Notes: generated from the sequence alone by a model not told the origin. Numbered from the stretch's first letter, positions 17,283-25,970 are shown. The stretch: 64,000 nucleotides of DNA from Brevibacillus brevis (GCF_031583145.1 NZ_CP134050.1:5783501-5847500), one strand, 5' to 3'. Translations and numbers: made by a program.

Positions 17283-19358
17283 TTATATCGCGTCGGCCAA
17301 AATTTCCGCAACATCGCGGGTTTTGACGCTGTCTTCCTGTTCTTTCGTCTTGATCCCGTCGTTCATCATCGTCAGGCAGTACGGGCACGCGCTGGCGATT
17401 GCCGTCGGATTGACTTCCAGTGCCTGCTCCGTGCGGGTCACGTTGACGCGGGAGCCCTCGTGCTCCTCCATCCACATGAGGCCGCCGCCTGCGCCACAGC
17501 ACATGCTGTCGCAGCCGCTGCGCTTCATTTCGACCACTTCCACTCCCGGAATCGCTTCGAGAATGACTCGCGGCTTGTCGTAAATCTCATTGTAGCGCCC
17601 CAGGTAACAGGAATCGTGGTACGTGATGCGCTCCCTGACTTCCTTGGTCGGTTTGAGGCGTCCTTCTTTCACCCACTGAGCGAGCAGCTCGGAGTGGTGG
17701 TACACTTCTGCCGTAAGTCCGAACTCCGGATATTCGTTTTTGAACGTGTTGTAGGCGTGCGGGTCGCACGTGACGATCTTTTTCACTTCGTATCCTTCGA
17801 ACAGGGCGATGTTTTCCTGCGCGAGCTGCTGAAACAAAAACTCGTTCCCGATCCGCCGCGCGGTGTCGCCGGAGTTTTTCTCCTCGTTGCCGAGAATGGC
17901 GAACTTGATTCCCGCTTCGTGCATCAGCTTGACGAAGGCTTGGGAAATTTTTTGGCTGCGCAGGTCGTACGAGCCCATGGAGCCGACCCAGAACAGGTAC
18001 TCGAACTCCTCCGCTTCTTTCACCGTCGGCACCGCGTACTCGCCGTTCAGCCCTTCGATCCACTTCGTCCGGTCTTTGCGGTTGATCCCCCAAGGGTTGC
18101 CCTGGCGCTCGATGTTGTTCAGCGCCCGCTGCGCTTCCGCCGGCATGCTTCCTTCCGTCATGACGAGATAGCGGCGCATGTCGATGATTTTTTCCACGTG
18201 CTCGTTCATGACCGGGCATTGGTCCTCGCAGTTGCGGCAGGTGGTACAAGCCCACAGCTCCTGCTCCGTGATGACATCGCCGATCAAGTTTTTGTCATAG
18301 ATGGCGACAGCGCCTTCAGAAGCAGCCGCCACTTCCGTGGATTGCAGCGCGATTTGATTGGCGGTCGTCTGCGCAAAGGCAAAGCTCGGCATCCACGGGG
18401 TACGCGATGTCACCGCTGCTCCCTTTTCCGTCAAATGGTCGCGCATCTTCGTGATCAGATCCATCGGGGACAGCATCTTGCCGGTTCCCGAGGCTGGACA
18501 CATATTCGTGCAGCGTCCGCACTCCACACAGGCGTACAGGTCGATCAATTGCGTCTGCGTGAAGTCCTCGATCTTGCCGACGCCGAATACTTCCTGCGTC
18601 TCGTCCTCGAAGTTGATGCTGGTCAGCTTGCCGGGCGGGTCGAGCTTTTTGAACCAGACGTTCACCGGCGCAAACAGCAGGTGAGCGTGCTTGGATTGCG
18701 GCACGTAGACGGCAAAGCCGAGCAGGATGATCAGGTGCGCCCACCAGAATACGTAAAAGAGGACGGCTCCTCCCGTCTGTCCGACGCCGATCGCCGAGAA
18801 AATGACGGCAAGCAGCGAAGAAATCGGAGCGAACCCGGACGGCTCATGTCCGAGCCAGAGCTGCTCGAATGCGAGAGAGAGTAGGACCGACGCCATCAGC
18901 GAAGAGATCAAAAGCAGCACAATTCCTGATTTGAAGCCGCGCTTGAGCCGTTTCAGCTTTTCGATATAACGGCGGTAAAACGCGTAGCCGACGGCAGCCA
19001 GGATGAGAAAGGTCGTGACCTCCTGCATCAGACTGAAGTATTTGTGAGCGCTGCCAAAGGGAAGCTCAAAGCCTTTCACCAGTCCCTTGATGATCAGCTC
19101 CAGGGCCCCGAACTGCAAAATGATGAAGCCGTAGAACATCACCACGTGCATGACGCCGCTCTTTTTGTCCTTCAAGAGCTTCTTTTGAAAGATGACATTG
19201 TCCAGCATCAGATTGATGCGTGCGCCGAAATCATCCTTCACGTCCGGCTTTTTCCCCAGTTTGATGAACAAATACCGCGTGTAGATGACATGTCCGGCCA
19301 AATAAAGTCCGTAAGCGAGCACCAGAAAAAAGGCGATCAGATTAATGAGTGCCAGCAT
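17283..19358 (-). CDS. fadF: Membrane (Fe-S) oxidoreductase FadF, probable ETF:menaquinone oxidoreductase
   Basis: 691 residues: an N-terminal membrane part with about six helices (NarI-like), two 4Fe-4S motifs (CVECGRCTNMCP and CTTCRNCEDQCP), and a C-terminal heterodisulfide-reductase type half with CCG motifs (HDSCYLGRYN; SMCCGAGGGLMW). Homologs pass electrons from acyl-CoA dehydrogenases through ETF to menaquinone. Start ATG 19358 was chosen after AGGAGGAG; the frame opens six codons earlier. The order fadF-acdA-rpoE is found in B. subtilis. Two palindromes upstream suggest control by the TetR regulator at 10114. Confidence 0.93.
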   Translation of the reverse strand: MLALINLIAFFLVLAYGLYLAGHVIYTRYLFIKLGKKPDVKDDFGARINLMLDNVIFQKKLLKDKKSGVMHVVMFYGFIILQFGALELIIKGLVKGFELPFGSAHKYFSLMQEVTTFLILAAVGYAFYRRYIEKLKRLKRGFKSGIVLLLISSLMASVLLSLAFEQLWLGHEPSGFAPISSLLAVIFSAIGVGQTGGAVLFYVFWWAHLIILLGFAVYVPQSKHAHLLFAPVNVWFKKLDPPGKLTSINFEDETQEVFGVGKIEDFTQTQLIDLYACVECGRCTNMCPASGTGKMLSPMDLITKMRDHLTEKGAAVTSRTPWMPSFAFAQTTANQIALQSTEVAAASEGAVAIYDKNLIGDVITEQELWACTTCRNCEDQCPVMNEHVEKIIDMRRYLVMTEGSMPAEAQRALNNIERQGNPWGINRKDRTKWIEGLNGEYAVPTVKEAEEFEYLFWVGSMGSYDLRSQKISQAFVKLMHEAGIKFAILGNEEKNSGDTARRIGNEFLFQQLAQENIALFEGYEVKKIVTCDPHAYNTFKNEYPEFGLTAEVYHHSELLAQWVKEGRLKPTKEVRERITYHDSCYLGRYNEIYDKPRVILEAIPGVEVVEMKRSGCDSMCCGAGGGLMWMEEHEGSRVNVTRTEQALEVNPTAIASACPYCLTMMNDGIKTKEQEDSVKTRDVAEILADAI

Positions 19359-19424
19359 GATTCTACTCCTCCTCAATGGTTTGCGTTTTCTTTTGTTTCT
19401 AGTTTATCAGAATTGGGCAAAAAA

Positions 19425-19442
19425 ATGAATGACTATTCAGTC
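19425..19442. promoter_or_regulatory. FadR-like box upstream of fadF
   Basis: TGAATGACTATTCAGTCT matches the B. subtilis FadR consensus TGAATGAnTAnTCATTCA at all but two fixed positions. It lies 67 bases before the fadF start codon. Confidence 0.6.
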
Positions 19443-19476
19443 TTATTGTTGATCTTTTCCGAAAAGTGAAATAAAA

Positions 19477-19494
19477 CTGAGCGATCGTTCGGCT
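19477..19494. promoter_or_regulatory. TetR-type operator B (fadF)
   Basis: TGAGCGATCGTTCGGCTC follows TGAnCGAnCGnTCGnTCA except for its last three bases. It is 119 bases before fadF, upstream of the FadR-like box. Confidence 0.5.
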
Positions 19495-19604
19495 CGGAGT
19501 ATGTCTTGATCTTATCACACTTAAAGCAGGTCAACCATCATAAAAGTTGCCCGAGAAAAAAGTCTAACAAAACTTTATTGGTCGAAAATTCAATTAATTA
19601 TTCA

Positions 19605-19643
19605 CAAAAAAGTCGCCCGGCTCCCTACGCTCCAGGCGACTTT
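19605..19643 (-). terminator. Terminator of kamA
   Basis: AAAGTCGCC pairs with GGCGACTTT around a loop and is followed by TTTTTTGTG on the minus strand, just after the kamA stop. It isolates kamA from fadF. Confidence 0.85.
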
Positions 19644-19657
19644 CTCTCAGATTCCCC

Positions 19658-21016
19658 TTATTTTCCCGACGCTTCTTTTGGCGAGGAATCCGTGTGTTCT
19701 TTTTTTATTTTCTGTTCCAGGCGCACATCTGCCAAAGACTTGACCTTCGTGGCTTTGATGCGCTTGTTGCGCGGCAGGTCCGCAGGCTCCAGATTGTCAG
19801 CCTCATCCTGCATGAGCGCAGCGATGCCCACCGCTTTGCCTTTGGCCTCCTGGCAGAACTCGCAGTTTTCCTCGTCGTGCTCGTGGTAATGCTTCGGCTC
19901 CGGATACGAGGTGATTACTCCCTCGAAGTTGCGCAGGACCACTTTGTCGGAGGATTGCGAGATGATGTAGTTCGGGCTCACCGGGATCTTTCCGCCGCCG
20001 TGCGGAGCATCTACCACGAACGTCGGCACTGCGTATCCGGAGGTATGGCCGCGCAGGTGCTCGATGATTTCGATCCCTTTGCTTACAGGCGCCCGGAAGT
20101 GGCCAATCCCCTCGGAGAGATCGCACTGATAGATGTAGTACGGGCGAACGCGGATTTTCACCAGATCCTGCACCAGCTTTTTCATGGTGTTGGCGCAGTC
20201 GTTGATGCCCGCGAGAATAACTGCCTGGTTGCCCAGCGGCACGCCCGCGTTGGCCAGCATTTCACAGGCCTTTTTCGCTTCCGGCGTAATTTCCTTCGGA
20301 TGGTTGAAGTGCGTATTCAGCCAGATCGGATGGTACTTTTTCAAAATGTTGCACAGGTTCTCGGTAATGCGCTGCGGGAATACGACCGGGGCCCGGGTAC
20401 CGATGCGTATGATTTCCACATGCTCGATCTCGCGCAGGCTGCTCAGGATGTACTCGAGAACGCGGTCGTTGATCAGAAGGCCGTCCCCGCCGGACAGCAG
20501 CACGTCGCGTACCTCCGGGGTGCGGCGGATGTAGTCGATACATGCGTCCAGCTGCTTTTTGGGAACGCCCATGCCGATCTGCCCGGAGAAGCGGCGGCGC
20601 GTGCAGTAGCGGCAATACATCGAGCACTGGTTGGTCACGAGGAACAGCACGCGGTCCGGATAGCGGTGCGTCAGGCCCGGAACCGGGGAATCCGCGTCCT
20701 CGTGCAGCGGGTCTTCCATGTCGTATTTCGTGCGGATGATCTCCGAAGAAATCGGTACGGACTGCATGCGCACCGGGTCTTTCGGGTCGTCCACGTCCAT
20801 CAGGCTTGCATAGTAAGGAGTGATGTTCAGCGGAATGGTCTGCGTGGAAATTCGCACGCCTTCTTCCTCTTCCGGCGTCAGGTTCACCACTTTTTTCAAA
20901 TCATCTACTGTTTTAATGGTGTGGGTCAGCTGCCACATCCAATCGTTCCATTGTTCGTCGGTCACGTCTTTCCAAAGCTCAATCTCGCGCCAGTCGCGCT
21001 TGGTCGCTACTGCCAT
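19658..21016 (-). CDS. kamA: L-lysine 2,3-aminomutase
   Basis: Radical-SAM, PLP-dependent enzyme converting L-lysine to beta-lysine, 452 residues. The cluster motif is Cys131-x3-Cys135-x2-Cys138 (CSMYCRYC), SGGDGLL follows, the PLP lysine is about Lys343 in PHGGGKIPVSPNY, and zinc ligands Cys274 and CEFC (385, 388) are present. The start follows GAGGAGATG. Unusually for a Bacillales gene it has a near-perfect sigma-54 promoter upstream, and a sigma-54 activator gene lies next to it. It is monocistronic by its own terminator. Confidence 0.95.
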   Translation of the reverse strand: MAVATKRDWREIELWKDVTDEQWNDWMWQLTHTIKTVDDLKKVVNLTPEEEEGVRISTQTIPLNITPYYASLMDVDDPKDPVRMQSVPISSEIIRTKYDMEDPLHEDADSPVPGLTHRYPDRVLFLVTNQCSMYCRYCTRRRFSGQIGMGVPKKQLDACIDYIRRTPEVRDVLLSGGDGLLINDRVLEYILSSLREIEHVEIIRIGTRAPVVFPQRITENLCNILKKYHPIWLNTHFNHPKEITPEAKKACEMLANAGVPLGNQAVILAGINDCANTMKKLVQDLVKIRVRPYYIYQCDLSEGIGHFRAPVSKGIEIIEHLRGHTSGYAVPTFVVDAPHGGGKIPVSPNYIISQSSDKVVLRNFEGVITSYPEPKHYHEHDEENCEFCQEAKGKAVGIAALMQDEADNLEPADLPRNKRIKATKVKSLADVRLEQKIKKEHTDSSPKEASGK

Positions 21017-21078
21017 CTGTGAAACATCTCCTCTCGTCAGTAGTGAAGCGATTGCCTTTCACTCACTGAAACAAGAGA

Positions 21079-21094
21079 TGCAAGGGTCGTGCCA
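21079..21094 (-). promoter_or_regulatory. Sigma-54 (-24/-12) promoter of kamA
   Basis: TGGCACGACCCTTGCA on the minus strand equals the sigma-54 consensus TGGCACG-N4-TTGCW with no mismatch. It ends 62 bases before the kamA start codon. Confidence 0.9.
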
Positions 21095-21202
21095 ATCAAA
21101 TCAAAAAATTTAGAAAATGGGGAATGCGCGTGTTTGCAGCGCATTTCTTCGCGTTTTTCATCGCAAGGGCGTCCTTCGCTTTGGTTCTCTCTACCGTTTC
21201 TA

Positions 21203-21220
21203 ATGCCGAATATTCGGCAG
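21203..21220. promoter_or_regulatory. Activator palindrome (UAS) upstream of kamA
   Basis: ATGCCGAATATTCGGCAG has a perfect 16-base palindromic core and is repeated at 22691-22708 before the activator gene. It is about 110 bases upstream of the -24 element, a normal enhancer distance, in the gap between activator and kamA. Confidence 0.8.
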
Positions 21221-22645
21221 TCACCTTGGAGGTGTCGTGCGCTGGCTCAGCTTGTATTGCAGGGTCTGCCTGGGAATCCCCAGGAGCTTGGCGGCTCGCA
21301 GCACATTGCCTTCCGTGGAGCTCATCGCTTCCTGGATCACGCGCTCCTCCAATTCCCGGACCAGCTCCGGAAGCGTTTTGCCCGATTCCATCTGAAGCGC
21401 CGTCTGCGTCACGAGCGGCTCCGCCTCCGCGAGACCCGCCGGCCTTTCCAACACATGCAAGGGCAAGTGCTCCATCTCGATCCAGTCCGAATCGACCATG
21501 TTCATCGCCGCCTCGATCACGTGCTCCAGCTCCCGCACATTGCCCGGCCACGGATAAGCGGCAAACAACCGCTTCACCTCCGGACTGATTCCCCGGACGC
21601 TCATGCCAAACTGCCGATTGAACTTTTCCAGAAAATGACCCGCCAGAAGCTCGATGTCTTCGCGCCTTTTGCGGAGCGGTGGCAATTCAAACGAGACGAC
21701 ATTGATCCGGTAGTACAGGTCTGTCCGCATCAATCCCTGCTGGACGAGCATTTTCGGCGGTTCATTGACGGCGGCGATCACGCGTACATCGACTTTGACC
21801 TGCTGGCTTCCGCCAATGCGGCGAATATGTCCGTCCTGCAGAACGCGGAGCAGCTTGGCCTGCAAATCCAACGGCATGCTGTTCAGTTCATCCAGGAACA
21901 ATGTGCCTCCATCTGCCAGCTCGAACAGCCCGGGTCTGTCGTCTGCCCCTGTAAAGCTCCCTTTTGTCGTGCCGAACAGAATGCTCTCGAGCAGCGAGGA
22001 AGGGAGCGCCGCACAGTTCTGGGCGATAAACGGCCCCGAGCTGCGGGTAGACGCCTGATGGATCGACTGGACGAACAGCTCCTTGCCCGTGCCCGTCTCT
22101 CCGTAAATCATCACCGGCGACGACGTCCGCGCTGCCCGGCGAGCGCGTTCTTTGACCTGGTTCATCTGCTCGCTGCAGGTCAAAATGTCTTCGAACTGGA
22201 AGGAAAGTCCGTCCGCAGAGCGCTTGGTTCGCTTCGGCTTGCTGATTTTCGCCTGGAGATCCACCAGCCGCTCCGAGAGCTCCTTGAGTTTCCCGATATC
22301 CTTGGCCACTTCGACGGCCCCGACCAGCCTTTTTCCCACCCGTACCGGCAAGGTCGTATTGATCGTCTCGACCCGGACGCCCTTCCAGTTTTTATAGACC
22401 TGGGGCTGGTTGTAGATCGACTCTCCGCTGTCGATGACCCGCAGCAGCGTACTCGACTGCCGGTCCAACGAAGGAAACACTTCGAGCAGCGGCTTGCCGA
22501 GCACTTCCTCCGAGGTCAAGCCGTCCAGCTTGGCTGCCACGTGATTGTAGTAGATGGTGATCCCGTTCGCATCGACCACGTGAATCCCTTCGTCAATTGC
22601 CCCCAATATCGCCTGCAGCATCTCTACGGTTTCGGACATGGCCAT
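21221..22645 (-). CDS. Sigma-54-dependent transcriptional activator with PAS domain
   Basis: 474 residues: N-terminal PAS (about 10-115, HVVDANGITIYYNHVAAKLDG), AAA+ domain with Walker A GETGTGKE (182-189), sigma-54 contact loop GSFTGA (229-234, serine variant of GAFTGA) and GGTLFLDELNSM, then a C-terminal Fis-type helix-turn-helix (NVLRAAKLLGIPRQTLQYKLSQ). Start at 22645 lies 10 bases after GGAGG; the frame extends upstream through the palindrome 22691-22708, which is more likely regulatory than coding. It probably activates kamA; the PAS ligand is unknown. Confidence 0.9.
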   Translation of the reverse strand: MAMSETVEMLQAILGAIDEGIHVVDANGITIYYNHVAAKLDGLTSEEVLGKPLLEVFPSLDRQSSTLLRVIDSGESIYNQPQVYKNWKGVRVETINTTLPVRVGKRLVGAVEVAKDIGKLKELSERLVDLQAKISKPKRTKRSADGLSFQFEDILTCSEQMNQVKERARRAARTSSPVMIYGETGTGKELFVQSIHQASTRSSGPFIAQNCAALPSSLLESILFGTTKGSFTGADDRPGLFELADGGTLFLDELNSMPLDLQAKLLRVLQDGHIRRIGGSQQVKVDVRVIAAVNEPPKMLVQQGLMRTDLYYRINVVSFELPPLRKRREDIELLAGHFLEKFNRQFGMSVRGISPEVKRLFAAYPWPGNVRELEHVIEAAMNMVDSDWIEMEHLPLHVLERPAGLAEAEPLVTQTALQMESGKTLPELVRELEERVIQEAMSSTEGNVLRAAKLLGIPRQTLQYKLSQRTTPPR

Positions 22646-22690
22646 ACGCGGCATTCCTCCTTTCATCCATGCTGCCAAAAAATCATCACT

Positions 22691-22708
22691 ATGCCGAATA
22701 TTCGGCAT
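22691..22708. promoter_or_regulatory. 18-base perfect palindrome upstream of the sigma-54 activator gene
   Basis: ATGCCGAATATTCGGCAT shares its 16-base core with the site before kamA. Its position 46 bases before the activator start suggests autoregulation. Confidence 0.75.
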
Positions 22709-22727
22709 ATTTACTTTCTTATGGTCT

Positions 22728-23120
22728 TCAGCTCCTTGCCACTCGCAAGGAAAGCACGACTGTGAACAGCAAGTGTCCCGTGATCCAGATCCAAAACGCT
22801 TTCCATGACAAGGGAGAGCCGCTGAGCAGACTAAACGGCAAATAGGCTACAGCGAATGCCAGCATCCAGTACAGCGCGTATCTTCCCGCCGCCACCTTCC
22901 CGCCTCTAGGAAAATAGCGCAACCATGCATAGGCGATCCCCACACTGATCAGCAGATGGATCGACAGCTCGGCGACGGAGGGCAGTTGCTCCAGGCCGGG
23001 AACATAGCTGACATCGATCAGCACCGCAAACGTGCCAGTCCCAAACAGCCCGTCGGCTACTGCCAAAAACGCTGCCAGCGCCAGCCCTGCGAGCAGTCCG
23101 TTCCCCAAGGCAAAGAGCAT
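22728..23120 (-). CDS. Small integral membrane protein of unknown function
   Basis: 130 residues with about four hydrophobic segments (LGNGLLAGLALAAFLAVADG; AELSIHLLISVGIAYAWLRYF; YALYWMLAFAVAYLPFSLL; FWIWITGHLLFTVVLSL). No family was recognised. The ATG follows GGAGGAAG. It lies between ywiB and the sigma-54 activator on the same strand; no functional link is evident. Confidence 0.7.
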   Translation of the reverse strand: MLFALGNGLLAGLALAAFLAVADGLFGTGTFAVLIDVSYVPGLEQLPSVAELSIHLLISVGIAYAWLRYFPRGGKVAAGRYALYWMLAFAVAYLPFSLLSGSPLSWKAFWIWITGHLLFTVVLSLRVARS

Positions 23121-23167
23121 GATGGCTTCCTCCTCCCGTCAGCCGCAAGTACTCCTATTGTACGTGC

Positions 23168-23193
23168 GGAAAACCGCCCTTGCCAAGGGCGGC
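23168..23193 (-). terminator. Terminator of ywiB
   Basis: CCGCCCTT pairs with AAGGGCGG around three bases, followed by TTTTCC on the minus strand, immediately after the ywiB stop. Confidence 0.75.
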
Positions 23194-23613
23194 TTATGAT
23201 TGCGCCAGGATCTGAATCGACAGTTCGTGCTCCCCCGCATACTGTTCGTTCATCCACAGCTGATAAGAAAGCTCCACAGACAAGGGCATTTCGTTTTCGT
23301 AGCGGATGCGCAGCTTGTTGGTATGCGTCTCCATCGCGAATGGGCCATAGGGGCTCTGATAGCTGGAATGCGTGCTGGCCCCTTTCTCAAACTGCTGCCT
23401 GGTCGAGACTCCCCCCTGGCGTACCAGCGTGATCGACTTCTCCGTCAGCCTGAGGGTCGTGCTGACCTCCCCCGCTCCCTCTACCTGCTCCGTATAGGTC
23501 AGGTACCAGGCAGATGCCTTTTGCACGCATTTTCCCGGATAGCTGTGGGTTGTTTCTTCCCAGTCGCCTTCTACCCGATGTCTGGCTGTCAGTCTGATTT
23601 GCACGTCTTGCAT
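23194..23613 (-). CDS. ywiB: DUF1934 beta-barrel protein (YwiB family)
   Basis: About 138 residues of a cytoplasmic lipocalin-like DUF1934 protein: alternating beta-strand pattern with WYLTYTEQVEGAGEVSTTLRL and ASTHSSYQSPYGPFAMETHTNKL. The molecular role of the family is unknown. The ATG at 23613 is preferred; a GTG four codons earlier abuts the GGAGA site. In B. subtilis ywiB precedes argS; argS is not in this window. Confidence 0.82.
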   Translation of the reverse strand: MQDVQIRLTARHRVEGDWEETTHSYPGKCVQKASAWYLTYTEQVEGAGEVSTTLRLTEKSITLVRQGGVSTRQQFEKGASTHSSYQSPYGPFAMETHTNKLRIRYENEMPLSVELSYQLWMNEQYAGEHELSIQILAQS

Positions 23614-23678
23614 GACGATTTCCACTCTCCACCGTTTCTTCGCGCATTGCGCGCTCGTTCATCCGTTCATTTTACCCG

Positions 23679-24923
23679 TTAACGCTCTTCGGTTGCAACC
23701 GCGACCTGTGCGGCGGCCTCCGCGAGCAAAAAGCGCATGGTCGCGGCGACTCCGACTGCGGCCAAAAGCAAGAGTCCCGCCAGAATCAAATAGCCGATGC
23801 TTGCTCCCGTATAGTCGATCATCGCCGTGAACCAGCCGATCAGAACCAGCCGCATCATCATTCCTACCGAGTTGAAGAAGCTCATGACCCGCCCCATCAA
23901 ATGCTTGGGGACGACCGTCATATACAGCGATTGGCGGATCAGGCGAACCGACGCATTGCACCAGCCGTACACCATGTAGGACGCCACCAATGCCCAACCG
24001 TACGGCAAAGCCACCATCGCCACGATCACGACCGCGAACAGCAGTGTGGACCCTACCATTGAGGAAAGCTGCCCGAATTTCGCGACCACCACAGAGACGA
24101 GCACGCCTGCAGCTACCGCTCCGATGGCGTAGGCCATCTCCCCGAAGGAAAAAATCGAGACATCGGCTTTGAGCGTCTGACTCACGTAGACGGGCTTGAG
24201 CAAATTGCTCGCCATAATCGCGATGAACGGCATGAGCGCAGAGATGCCGAAAATCAAAAAGCCCCGTCTTTCCCGGATGTAGCGCCAGCTCTGCCCGAGC
24301 TGTCCCAGCCAAGTGACTCCCCGGTTCGCTTTGGCCTCGCCTTCCAGCGTAAAGGTGTACTTCATCGTGGAGAGCAGCCCGAATGCAAACAGATACGTCA
24401 GTGCATTGAACAGGATGACGATGTGCAGGCCGTAGGAATTCAGCAGCAGCCCGGCGAACCCGCCCGCCAGTACCGACGCGGTCTGGCCCTCGATCTCCAA
24501 CAGGCTGTTGATGCTGTTGTAGTGCCGTGGTTCAAAGCCTTCCTGCACCAAGGCCGATTGGGCCGGATAATGAATCTGGTACATGAAGGTCGTCACGAGA
24601 TAGATGGCGATCAGCATCCACTCGGCGTACGCCCCGAAAAAGCCCCATACGCCCAGCGCGCCCAGGACGGTAAAGCCGATCACGTTTTCGATCAGCAGCA
24701 TCTTCTTGCGGGAGAATCGATCAATCAGCGTCCCGATATACGGACCGATAAAAAACATCAGGACGGCAGATGTGAACATCGTCGATCCCAGCAGCTGAGC
24801 GGAGCCGGTCGTTTCCACCAGATACCAGGCGATTCCGATCATCGTCATGCCCTGGCCGAACCCGGAAAAGAGATTGGAGAAAAACAGCTTGCGAAATTCG
24901 GGATGGGCGAACACTTCTTTCAT
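23679..24923 (-). CDS. MFS transporter (drug/siderophore exporter type)
   Basis: 414 residues with about twelve membrane segments and the MFS loop motif GTLIDRFSRKKML between helices 2 and 3. It resembles the MFS_3/EntS-like exporters. Start ATG 24923 lies 9 bases after GGGAG; an ATG three codons earlier abuts that site. Substrate unknown. A palindrome over its -35 region also occurs upstream of the small gene at 49167, pointing to a shared regulator. Confidence 0.85.
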   Translation of the reverse strand: MKEVFAHPEFRKLFFSNLFSGFGQGMTMIGIAWYLVETTGSAQLLGSTMFTSAVLMFFIGPYIGTLIDRFSRKKMLLIENVIGFTVLGALGVWGFFGAYAEWMLIAIYLVTTFMYQIHYPAQSALVQEGFEPRHYNSINSLLEIEGQTASVLAGGFAGLLLNSYGLHIVILFNALTYLFAFGLLSTMKYTFTLEGEAKANRGVTWLGQLGQSWRYIRERRGFLIFGISALMPFIAIMASNLLKPVYVSQTLKADVSIFSFGEMAYAIGAVAAGVLVSVVVAKFGQLSSMVGSTLLFAVVIVAMVALPYGWALVASYMVYGWCNASVRLIRQSLYMTVVPKHLMGRVMSFFNSVGMMMRLVLIGWFTAMIDYTGASIGYLILAGLLLLAAVGVAATMRFLLAEAAAQVAVATEER

Positions 24924-24955
24924 AGGAAACATCTCCCTCTTGCCTTGTTACGTCC

Positions 24956-24996
24956 ATCGTACCTTCGTTATTATATTTTGTAAACAGAAATGTTTA
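24956..24996 (-). promoter_or_regulatory. MFS promoter with TAAACA-N4-TGTTTA operator over the -35
   Basis: On the minus strand TTTACA (24979-24984), 17 bases, TACGAT (24956-24961). The palindrome TAAACAGAAATGTTTA (24981-24996) overlaps the -35. The block ATTTTGTAAACA-N4-TGTTTA recurs at 49401-49422 in the same arrangement. Confidence 0.5.
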
Positions 24997-25026
24997 ATAA
25001 TAGGTCGATTCTTTCCCTGGGACATA

Positions 25027-25064
25027 GCAAAAAACGCCTCCGGTATGTCGTACCGAAGGCGTTT
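25027..25064 (-). terminator. Terminator of speE-speB
   Basis: AAACGCCTTCGGTA pairs with TACCGGAGGCGTTT (one mismatch) and is followed by a U-run on the minus strand. Confidence 0.88.
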
Positions 25065-25080
25065 CATTGAAGATCGTCGT

Positions 25081-25950
25081 TTATTTTACAAAGCTGAGGA
25101 GCAGCTCACGGACAATTTTGGACGCCACGATTTGCGTCATCTCGCTGTGATCGTACACAGGCGCTACTTCCACCAGGTCGCAGCCGATGACATTGGCACC
25201 GTTGTTTGCCATATAGTGGATCGTGTCCAAAAGCTCGCGGGAAGTGATGCCGCCCGCTTCTGTGGTACCGGTACCCGGCGCGTGGGCAGGATCGAGCACG
25301 TCGATGTCGATCGTCAGGTAAATCGGGCGGTTGCCGATAGTCGGCAGCACCTTCTTCACCGGCTCGAGCACATCGTATTTGTACAGGTGCATGTTTTCCT
25401 TCGCCCACTCGAACTCTTCGCGCATCCCGCTGCGAATCCCGAACGAGTACACGTTCTTGCCGCCGATCAGGTTGCACACCTTTTTGATCGGAGTGGAGTG
25501 GGAATACTGGTAGCCCTCGTAGTTGTCGCGAAGATCGGTATGCGCGTCGAAGTGGAACACGACCATGTCCTTGTACTTTTCGTAGACCGCTTGGAACACC
25601 GGCCAGGAAACGAGGTGCTCACCGCCCAGGCCGAGCGGGAACTTGCCGTCTGCCAGCACTTTCGCCACGAAATTGCGGATCATGTCCAGACTGCCTTCCA
25701 CATTCCCGAAAGGAAGCGGAATGTCGCCCGCATCAAAGTACTTGATGTCTTCCAAAAGGCGGTCGAGGTACGGGCTGTACTCTTCCAGCCCGATGGATAC
25801 TTCGCGGATCCGGGCAGGGCCGAAACGGGAGCCCGGACGGAAGCTCACGGTCCAGTCCATCGGCATGCCGTAGATGACCGCTTGGCTTTCCTCGTAATTC
25901 CCGTGGCTGCGGATGAAGACGTTGCCGGAGTATGCTTCGTCGAAACGCAT
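25081..25950 (-). CDS. speB: Agmatinase
   Basis: Mn-dependent ureohydrolase converting agmatine to putrescine and urea, 289 residues. Metal-binding motifs: GLGGEHLVSW, FHFDAHTDLRDNYEG and LTIDIDVLDPAHAPGTGTTEAGG. It lies 20 bases after speE and forms the speE-speB polyamine operon known in B. subtilis. Confidence 0.95.
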   Translation of the reverse strand: MRFDEAYSGNVFIRSHGNYEESQAVIYGMPMDWTVSFRPGSRFGPARIREVSIGLEEYSPYLDRLLEDIKYFDAGDIPLPFGNVEGSLDMIRNFVAKVLADGKFPLGLGGEHLVSWPVFQAVYEKYKDMVVFHFDAHTDLRDNYEGYQYSHSTPIKKVCNLIGGKNVYSFGIRSGMREEFEWAKENMHLYKYDVLEPVKKVLPTIGNRPIYLTIDIDVLDPAHAPGTGTTEAGGITSRELLDTIHYMANNGANVIGCDLVEVAPVYDHSEMTQIVASKIVRELLLSFVK

Positions 25951-25970
25951 TCTTCTTCGTCCTCCTCCGA

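Noticed and set aside
17253..18884. 543-codon plus-strand open frame opposite fadF
   Set aside because: Shadow frame; fadF on the other strand has all iron-sulfur motifs.
22646..22708. N-terminal extension of the sigma-54 activator to 495 residues
   Set aside because: The extension would be encoded by the palindrome shared with the kamA enhancer; the ATG at 22645 has the GGAGG site at the right distance.
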